DNA of 5,980 bases from Bacteroidales bacterium UBA6192 (lineage in GTDB: Bacteria > Bacteroidota > Bacteroidia > Bacteroidales > F082), in NCBI GenBank assembly GCA_002422725.1, contig DITE01000048.1, positions 20,151 through 26,130 of the forward strand. The letters are read 5' to 3'. Position 1 is the first letter of the stretch, and each line of letters starts with the position of its first letter. Below are positions 1-3,942 of the stretch, in pieces. The translations under genes were made by a program, and so were the position numbers. The notes under the pieces are model-generated. The model saw only the letters and a program-made list of their open reading frames with translations, made no database searches and was not told the origin of the DNA.

Positions 1-38
1 TGCATCAAGGCAAAAGGAAAAGAGATTATTTTCTTTCT

Positions 39-62
39 GTACTTTTCCCTGATGAAAAGTAC
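39..62. repeat. Perfect 9-bp inverted repeat (hairpin)
   Basis: GTACTTTTC at 39-47 is the exact reverse complement of GAAAAGTAC at 54-62, with the six-base loop CCTGAT. No run of T follows the stem on either strand, so a classical intrinsic terminator is not shown. Sequences of this GAAAAGTACCAAAAA type seem familiar to me from Bacteroidetes intergenic repeats, but that is recollection and not proof. Confidence 0.6.
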
Positions 63-72
63 CAAAAATCCA

Positions 73-272
73 GCACGAACAACGCTATCCCCGCCCTCTG
101 CAAAAACAGCGGAAATCGGGGCAAAGAGTGTATAGCACAATACGAATAGTGATTAAAAAAACGAAGTTTATTGTGGTATTGTGCTATACAAACATTCCCG
201 CCCGAGGCGGTCTGCTTTGCCGGATTTCCAGCTGTTTTTGCATTCACCCAGCCGCCGGCCCGCTGTTCGTGC
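73..272. repeat. Large nested imperfect palindrome, about 200 bp
   Basis: Three inverted-repeat pairs are nested around one centre. The innermost is TGTATAGCACAATAC (129-143) with GTATTGTGCTATACA (176-190), a perfect 15-bp match around a 32-base centre. The middle pair is 99-117 with 223-242: TGCAAAAACAGC pairs perfectly with GCTGTTTTTGCA, and GGAAATC with GATTTCC, with a single bulged base (230). The outermost is 73-84 with 261-272, 11 of 12 bases matching around GCACGAACA/TGTTCGTGC. The interleaved segments (144-175, 191-222, 243-260) do not pair. The arrangement is too ordered to be chance. It could be a recombination or transfer-related site, a degenerate non-autonomous element, or a structured RNA; the sequence does not decide between these. 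Confidence 0.8.
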
Positions 273-373
273 CTGCCCCCGCACCCATCCCATGAAGGAT
301 TCACCTGAAATTGAAGTGACACTTACTGTTTTTATCCTAGAACAGACAAAATGAAAGTTCGTTTTCTTCTTAT

Positions 374-422
374 AAACTGGTGATTTACTTTTGCTAAAAA
401 CTGGTGAAATTAAATTTGCTAA
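374..422 (+). repeat. Two-unit tandem direct repeat, about 24-25 bp
   Basis: Unit one (374-397) and unit two (398-422) both begin AAACTGGTGA and both end TTTGCTAA or TTTTGCTAA, with a variable A/T middle. Each unit carries a match to the Bacteroidetes -7 box TAnnTTTG: TACTTTTG at 386-393 and TAAATTTG at 411-418. The repeated AAACTGGTGA could be a binding site for a regulator, which is inference only. Confidence 0.6.
390..418 (+). promoter_or_regulatory. Bacteroidetes-type promoter candidate inside tandem repeat
   Basis: TTTG at 390-393 is followed after 17 bases by TAAATTTG at 411-418, close to the TTTG/N19/TAnnTTTG pattern known for the main sigma factor of Bacteroidetes. No open reading frame of convincing length starts in the next 250 bases on this strand, so either it drives a non-coding transcript, it belonged to a lost gene, or it reads through to the gene block at 751. 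Confidence 0.35.
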
Positions 423-494
423 TTACATCTTACTTGTTCCATGATCCACGGCTACAGATTCGGAAATCAGGAGATGTAGATTTAGTTCCATAAG

Positions 495-536
495 GCCACG
501 CGAAAGGATTACCTTCGGTGAAAGTGTTCGCGCGGC
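495..536. other. GC-rich stem-loop
   Basis: GCCACGCGAA (495-504) pairs with TTCGCGCGGC (527-536) in a 10-bp stem with one mismatch (498 opposite 533). Inside its 22-base loop, ACC (511-513) and GGT (517-519) can close a second small stem around TTC. It lies about 20 bases before the first promoter repeat. No T-tract follows, so it is not a standard terminator. It may be part of a longer version of the repeat, a recombination site or a protein-binding site. Confidence 0.4.
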
Positions 537-553
537 AGCGATGAAAAGCTATT

Positions 554-623
554 GCCCGGTAGCAAAAGAATCATCTTACATCCTCTTGTTTATTTGATAG
601 ATTGCATAACTTTACGGCTGGAA
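554..623 (+). promoter_or_regulatory. Promoter-bearing repeat, copy A
   Basis: This is copy one of a three-copy intergenic repeat. GCCCGGTAGC (554-563) is followed by AAAAG and ATCTTACA. Then come CTTG (585-588), exactly 18 bases, TAACTTTA (607-614) and CGGCTGGAA (615-623). The TTG/N18/TAnnTTTA spacing fits a Bacteroidetes promoter with A instead of G in the last position of the -7 box. The downstream VOC gene starts 136 bases after the box, a longer leader than in the other two copies. Confidence 0.6.
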
Positions 624-691
624 AGCATAGTCATGGGTGAAATGATACATAACAATCGAATACATATTGATAAAACGGGAGTATACACAGT

Positions 692-760
692 ATGGCGGAT
701 AAGCCAGCGTTTCCTTACATTTTGAAGAACATTCAAAACATGAATAAGCAATGGAAATAA
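692..760 (+). CDS. Possible 22-residue leader peptide overlapping the VOC start
   Basis: An ATG at 692 opens a short frame that begins MADKPAFPYI and stops at TAA 758-760, so that the VOC start codon at 751 lies inside it. The arrangement would allow translational coupling. The peptide may also be the surviving 5' end of a different gene that was replaced downstream. Its composition looks protein-like, but 22 residues are too few to judge. An alternative short frame at 633-725 in another phase begins MGEMIHNNRI. Neither has a strong ribosome binding site. Confidence 0.2.
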   Translation: MADKPAFPYILKNIQNMNKQWK

Positions 761-1230
761 AATTTCATTCAACCGTTATATTGACTGAAGAATTTGAACA
801 AATGAAAACATTCTATCAGGACATTCTTCAACAGAAAATTGACTTTGATTTTGGCAATTGTATCGGTTTTAAAAATGGTCTTTCATTGTGGAAACTGAAA
901 AAAGAGTACCCAATTGCAAAGAAACTTGGACGGACTTTTGATGAATCATGAAACAAAAATTTGGAAATATGTTTTGAGACTGATGATTTTGAATTAGTTG
1001 TGGAAAATCTGAAAAAACACAAATTGAATTACCTGCATCAAGTAATAGAAGAATTATGGGGTCAACAGACAATTCGATTTTATGACCCGGAAAACAATTT
1101 GGTTGAAATTGGAGAAACGATTCCTTGTTTTGTAAAACGTTTTCGCAATCAAGGGATGAGTGCAGAGGAAGTATCGAAAAAAACATCTGTTCCATTAGAA
1201 ATGGTCAACGAGATATGTCACGGGAATTGA
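751..1230 (+). pseudogene. VOC/glyoxalase-fold protein interrupted by an in-frame TGA
   Basis: Two open stretches in the same frame (751-951 and 952-1230) together give a 159-codon protein of the vicinal oxygen chelate superfamily. This superfamily includes glyoxalase I, fosfomycin and bleomycin resistance proteins and dioxygenases. The first half (residues 1-66) begins MEIKFHSTVIL and carries His6 on the first strand and the usual FKNGLSLW strand. The second half carries LHQV (His96) and the hallmark GQQTIRFYDPENNLVEIGE (Glu119), the positions that commonly supply metal ligands. A tail of about 35 residues (125-159) follows. Codon 67 (949-951) is TGA, which would end translation between the two halves. 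One substitution from a sense codon such as GGA would explain it. A TTG at 961 could restart translation, but half a VOC module is unlikely to be active by itself. The gene lies first in a group with the DUF3795-type gene, overlapping it by 16 bases. Substrate unknown. A sequencing error at this base is the main alternative. Confidence 0.75.
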
Positions 1231-1643
1231 GTCACGACGGAATGATTGCCCCTTGCGGAATGAATTGTGGGATTTGCATAGGGCATATCAGAGAAAAAAA
1301 TACATGTCCCGGATGCAGTAAAATGGATGCATACGAATCAAGTTATGGTAGAAAGTGTGTCATACGAAGTTGCCAGGTTTTAAAGCGTAATAATTGGAGG
1401 TATTGTTCTGATGCATGCGAAAAATATCCCTGTTTAAGATTAAAAAACCTCGATAAGCGATATAGAACCAGATATGGAATGAGCATGATTGAAAATTTGG
1501 GTAACATCAGGAAGCTTGGTATTGAAAAGTTTGTTGAAACAGAGCAAAGCAGATGGAAATGTCTTGAATGTGGTGAATTACTTTGTGTTCATCGATTGTA
1601 TTGTCTAAAATGTGGAGCACAAAGGAACAATAGAATAGACTAG
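1215..1643 (+). CDS. Cysteine-rich DUF3795-type protein
   Basis: This 142-residue protein resembles the DUF3795 family, whose members start close to a MIAPCGxxCGxC motif and have no settled function. Here the motif is M10-IAPCGMNCGIC (Cys14, 18, 21), followed by CPGC (31, 34), Cys48, Cys53, Cys64, Cys68 and Cys73. A C-terminal zinc-ribbon-like set follows: CLEC (116, 119), CVH (124-126) and CLKC (130, 133). Fifteen cysteines in all point to zinc or iron-sulfur binding; no membrane segment or signal peptide is present, so it is probably cytoplasmic. The ATG at 1215 overlaps the VOC gene by 16 bases, as in a coupled operon. The ATG at 1242, right at MIAPCG, is an equally possible start and would leave 133 residues. 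The longer frame opening at 1125 is unlikely because its first 30 residues only mirror the VOC gene in another frame. The basic linker around KNLDKRYRTRYGMSMIENL separates the two cysteine clusters. Confidence 0.75.
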   Translation: MSRELSHDGMIAPCGMNCGICIGHIREKNTCPGCSKMDAYESSYGRKCVIRSCQVLKRNNWRYCSDACEKYPCLRLKNLDKRYRTRYGMSMIENLGNIRKLGIEKFVETEQSRWKCLECGELLCVHRLYCLKCGAQRNNRID

Positions 1644-1670
1644 TATTTATAAACATTAAAAAAATGTATT

Positions 1671-2033
1671 ATGAAAACAAGGAGGCTAATTATCAGCACT
1701 TTATTGGGATTAGTATTTGGTTTTGTCTGCTATGGCTTTGCTTCAGGCGGGCAGAATGAGATATCAACATTGTTAGCGCTAAATATAATTTTGGGCAGAA
1801 CATTAATTGGGGTAGCGATTGGAATCAGTCGCTTCACATTAAAGCATTGGTCATTACATGGAATAGTAATGGGCTTGGTATTTAGCATACCAGCTGGATT
1901 GGGGGCAATGTTAGGCCCCGAAAATCCTGAATTTTCACACACTATGTTGATGACATCGACAATTGTAATGGGAATGATTTATGGTTTTCTGATTGAATTA
2001 ATAACTTCGGTTGCTTTTAAAGCAAGACAGTAA
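1671..2033 (+). CDS. Small four-helix membrane protein, unknown function
   Basis: The 120-residue product is strongly hydrophobic, with about four predicted membrane helices: residues 6-24, 30-52, 60-82 and 89-112. It starts with a positively charged MKTRR and ends with KARQ, which by the positive-inside rule puts both ends in the cytoplasm. Helices one, three and four are rich in glycine and share a LGLVFGF / MGLVFSI / MGMIYGF pattern, hinting at an internal repeat. I do not recognise the family. The start at 1671 follows an A-rich stretch 27 bases after the DUF3795-type stop, so the gene is probably cotranscribed with it. No terminator is visible after the stop at 2033. Confidence 0.7.
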   Translation: MKTRRLIISTLLGLVFGFVCYGFASGGQNEISTLLALNIILGRTLIGVAIGISRFTLKHWSLHGIVMGLVFSIPAGLGAMLGPENPEFSHTMLMTSTIVMGMIYGFLIELITSVAFKARQ

Positions 2034-2138
2034 AGAAAAATGCTTGGTAATAGTCAGAAGTTCATCTGGTCGGCACTCCCCGTCGTAACTCCTGATTGAA
2101 CGAGCCCTCTCTACTTGTGAGATATTGGTAAACATTTT

Positions 2139-2210
2139 GCACGGTAGTGAAAAAAGTCATCTGACAAACCTTTGTTTTTTTGGTGGATTTCATAACTTTA
2201 CGGCTGGAAG
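2139..2210 (+). promoter_or_regulatory. Promoter-bearing repeat, copy B
   Basis: GCACGGTAGT (2139-2148) is followed by GAAAAAAGTC and ATCTGACAAA. Then come TTTG (2171-2174), exactly 18 bases, TAACTTTA (2193-2200) and CGGCTGGAAG (2201-2210). This copy has the full TTTG at -33. The -7 box ends 63 bases before the ATG of the DNA glycosylase gene, almost the same distance as in copy C. It is the likely promoter of that gene. Confidence 0.65.
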
Positions 2211-2263
2211 TGTTTAACAGGAGAGATAAATCAACCGATTCATCGAGAGGCATATAGTTCCAT

Positions 2264-2971
2264 ATGGAAAATATCATTGACCAAGTTCGAATAGAGCTAA
2301 GAAAAAACATCGATGAAAAAACTCAGACGACTAACCAGCATTTTTTCAAAGAAAAGATAAAGTCATATGGAGTCAAGGTTCCTGCTGTAAATAGGATAAG
2401 TAAGGAATACTTTAAACGTATTGATTTTAAGTCAAAAACTGAAATATTTGACTTATGTGAACAGTTATGGCAGTCAGGATTTATTGAAGAATCGTTTATT
2501 GAGTGCCATTGGTCTTATTTTATCCATAAGATGTACGAACCCGGAGACTTTCAACTATTTGAAAAATGGATTAGTGAGTATGTGGATAATTGGGCTTCAT
2601 GTGATACGCTTTGTAATCATACGATTGGTGAGTTCATGGAGATGTATCCTGAGAAAGTAGCCAAGTTAAAAGACTTAGCCAAATCACCTAACAGATGGAT
2701 GCGCCGGGCTTCAAGTGTGTCATTGATTATACCGGCCCGAAAGGGGAAATTTCTCCATGAGATCATCGAAATAGCAGATATATTACTTTTGGATAAAGAT
2801 GATTTAGTTCAAAAAGGGTATGGGTGGATGCTAAAAGCTGCCAGTGAAGCCAACCAGCGGGAAATATTTGACTATGTGATAAAAAACAAATCGGTTATGC
2901 CTCGTACAGCCTTACGCTATGCAATTGAAAAAATGCCTGAGGAATTGAAAAGCAAGGCTATGGAAAGATAG
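2264..2971 (+). CDS. AlkD-type DNA alkylation repair glycosylase
   Basis: The 235-residue protein matches the DNA_alkylation family (AlkC/AlkD-like HEAT-repeat glycosylases), which removes alkylated purines such as N3-methyladenine and N7-methylguanine to start base excision repair in the cytoplasm. Length is near that of Bacillus cereus AlkD (about 237). The AlkD active-site residues are Trp109, Asp113, Arg148 and Trp187. Here NWASCD gives Trp110 and Asp114 with the same spacing, RWMRRAS gives Arg147 or Arg148, and GYGWMLKAAS gives Trp188. The characteristic KSYGVKVPAVNRISKEYFK segment is at residues 33-51. Everything expected for an active enzyme is therefore present. It stands alone between promoter repeats B and C, so it is probably a single-gene transcript. 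The ATG at 2264 is chosen because the family N-terminus starts here; a GAGAGG about 15 bases upstream is only a weak ribosome site. Confidence 0.9.
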   Translation: MENIIDQVRIELRKNIDEKTQTTNQHFFKEKIKSYGVKVPAVNRISKEYFKRIDFKSKTEIFDLCEQLWQSGFIEESFIECHWSYFIHKMYEPGDFQLFEKWISEYVDNWASCDTLCNHTIGEFMEMYPEKVAKLKDLAKSPNRWMRRASSVSLIIPARKGKFLHEIIEIADILLLDKDDLVQKGYGWMLKAASEANQREIFDYVIKNKSVMPRTALRYAIEKMPEELKSKAMER

Positions 2972-3171
2972 ATTTGATTCATAAATCATTCGAAATCCCA
3001 TACGGAATATTGACTCAATCGTTTTACTTAATCTTCAACCTCGCTAATCAATAACATTGGTGTGCGAATGACCGGATGACATGCAGTAAGTGGCACTTTA
3101 ATTTTGGAAAACTGTAAACGGATTGGGTCCGGGGTTGTTGGGCAGTACATACTGTAAAAATTCTATCTGAA
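2972..3171. other. Intergenic stretch between alkD-like gene and promoter repeat C
   Basis: I see no gene here. Minor structure includes GATTT/AAATC around a seven-base loop just after the stop (from 2971), too weak to call a terminator. There is a direct repeat ACTGTAAA at 3111-3118 and 3151-3158, 40 bases apart. A short palindrome, CAGTA-CA-TACTG, lies at 3143-3154. The last two lie just before the promoter repeat and could be regulator sites for the copper operon, which is speculative. Confidence 0.4.
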
Positions 3172-3244
3172 GCCCGGTAGCGAAAATGGAATAATCTGAC
3201 AAAGTATTGATTATGTAGTGAATTTGATATCTTTACGGCTTGAA
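3172..3244 (+). promoter_or_regulatory. Promoter-bearing repeat, copy C
   Basis: GCCCGGTAGC (3172-3181) is followed by GAAAATGGA and ATCTGACAAAG. Then come ATTG (3206-3209), exactly 18 bases, TATCTTTA (3228-3235) and CGGCTTGAA (3236-3244). It differs from copies A and B by one base in the -7 box and one in the following motif. The box ends 62 bases before the ATG of the AraC-type regulator, and it is the likely promoter of the regulator, possibly with copA. Confidence 0.6.
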
Positions 3245-3297
3245 GGGGTTAGTGTGGGGCAGACTTTTATCAGCGTTAGTTAATAAAACAGTAACAC

Positions 3298-3858
3298 ATG
3301 AAAGTTTATATTAAAAATATGGTTTGTGATCGCTGCATAATGGTAGTGAAAAATGAACTGGAGAAACTTGGCTTTCATCCAACGAATTTGAAATTAGGTG
3401 AAGTGGAACTTGGACGCGAACTTATTGACAGCGAAAAACTGATTATAAATAATCACTTGCTGACTTTTGGTTTTGAACTCATTGATGACAAAAAAAGCAG
3501 GATTATTGAAAAGATAAAGAATGTTATTGTTAACCTTGTTCATTATCAGGATAACAACATTAAATCCAATCTTTCGGATGTATTGAGCAGTAGCCTTCAG
3601 CACGATTACAACTATTTATCCAACCTGTTCTCAGAGGTAGAAGGAACTACCATTGAAAAGTATTTAATAGCCCAAAAAATAGAAAAAGTAAAAGAACTGT
3701 TGGTTTATGATGAATTGTCATTAAGTGAAATTGCTTTCCGACTAAATTATTCCAGTGTAGCCTATCTCAGCAACCAGTTCAAGAAAGTTACAGGGCTTAC
3801 ACCCAGCCATTTCAAGCAAATAAAGGAAGACAAAAGAAAACCATTGGATAAAGTGTAA
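3298..3858 (+). CDS. HMA-domain AraC-family regulator of copper efflux
   Basis: This 186-residue protein joins two modules. Residues 1 to about 65 look like a heavy-metal-associated domain, with MVCDRC placing the metal-binding CxxC at Cys10 and Cys13 and a terminal strand ending FGFELI. Residues about 100-180 are an AraC/XylS DNA-binding domain. Its first helix-turn-helix is SLSEIAFRLNYSSVAYLSNQF (141-161), and the family signature VTGLTPSHFKQ lies at 164-174. It lacks the large sugar-binding domain of classical AraC proteins, so the CxxC domain is the only visible sensor. By position directly before a copper ATPase it is inferred to sense Cu(I) or a related ion in the cytoplasm and activate copA. 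The gap to copA is 84 bases in the same direction. The ATG at 3298 is chosen because it gives the complete first HMA strand (KVYIKNMVC). Whether it is activator or repressor, and which metal it binds, is not shown by sequence. Confidence 0.87.
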   Translation: MKVYIKNMVCDRCIMVVKNELEKLGFHPTNLKLGEVELGRELIDSEKLIINNHLLTFGFELIDDKKSRIIEKIKNVIVNLVHYQDNNIKSNLSDVLSSSLQHDYNYLSNLFSEVEGTTIEKYLIAQKIEKVKELLVYDELSLSEIAFRLNYSSVAYLSNQFKKVTGLTPSHFKQIKEDKRKPLDKV

Positions 3859-3881
3859 ATCTTACAAATCATTTCCATAAT

Positions 3882-3918
3882 TACACAATAGCTACATACT
3901 ACACTGTTGCCACCTTTG
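3882..3918 (+). promoter_or_regulatory. Candidate copA promoter with possible regulator direct repeats
   Basis: CACCTTTG at 3911-3918 resembles the Bacteroidetes -7 box TAnnTTTG with C at the first position and lies 24 bases before the copA ATG. No TTTG or TTG is found at the -33 distance. Instead two similar 11-mers, TACACAATAGC (3882-3892) and TACACTGTTGC (3900-3910), share 8 of 11 bases and lie 18 bases apart, directly against the -7 box. Direct repeats covering a poor -33 are what an activator of the AraC type would use, so I infer an operator for the upstream regulator. The match is short and could be chance. Confidence 0.35.
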
Positions 3919-3942
3919 CATTGTTAATTTAAAACATGAATT

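Larger units (their letters stand above)
1..691. other. Gene-poor, structure-rich left flank
   Basis: I find no protein-coding region here that I can support. The longest open frame, on the minus strand at 26-322, runs through the large palindrome and is low-complexity in meaning, so I treat it as chance. What the stretch holds is structure: a 9-bp hairpin, a nested inverted repeat spanning about 200 bases, a tandem repeat with promoter-like boxes, a GC-rich hairpin and a promoter-bearing repeat, each listed separately. The part up to about 290 is visibly richer in G and C than the rest of the window, which suggests a different origin from the gene block that follows. It could be the edge of a mobile element, but no integrase, transposase or terminal repeat is visible to prove it. 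Confidence 0.6.

Noticed and set aside
39..62. Intrinsic terminator
   Set aside because: The 9-bp stem has no following T-tract on either strand and half of the stem is A/T.
26..322. 98-residue open frame on the minus strand
   Set aside because: It is read straight through the nested palindrome, shows no domain and has no convincing start signals, so it is more likely a by-product of the repeat sequence.
949..951. TGA read as selenocysteine or as glycine (alternative code)
   Set aside because: TGA ends the same gene at 1228-1230, no selenocysteine-type insertion hairpin is evident just after the codon, and the genes look like Bacteroidota, which use the standard bacterial code.
869..1195. 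108-residue open frame on the minus strand
   Set aside because: It mirrors the VOC gene, which has recognisable motifs on the + strand.
1125..1214. Upstream extension of the DUF3795-type gene
   Set aside because: The extra 30 residues overlap the VOC coding sequence by more than 100 bases in another frame and lie before the family's normal N-terminus.
3137..3143. GTTGGGC, matching the integron attC core GTTRRRY
   Set aside because: No matching RYYYAAC partner with suitable spacing was found after the alkD-like stop, and no equivalent appears before repeat B; a 7-mer of this degeneracy is expected by chance.
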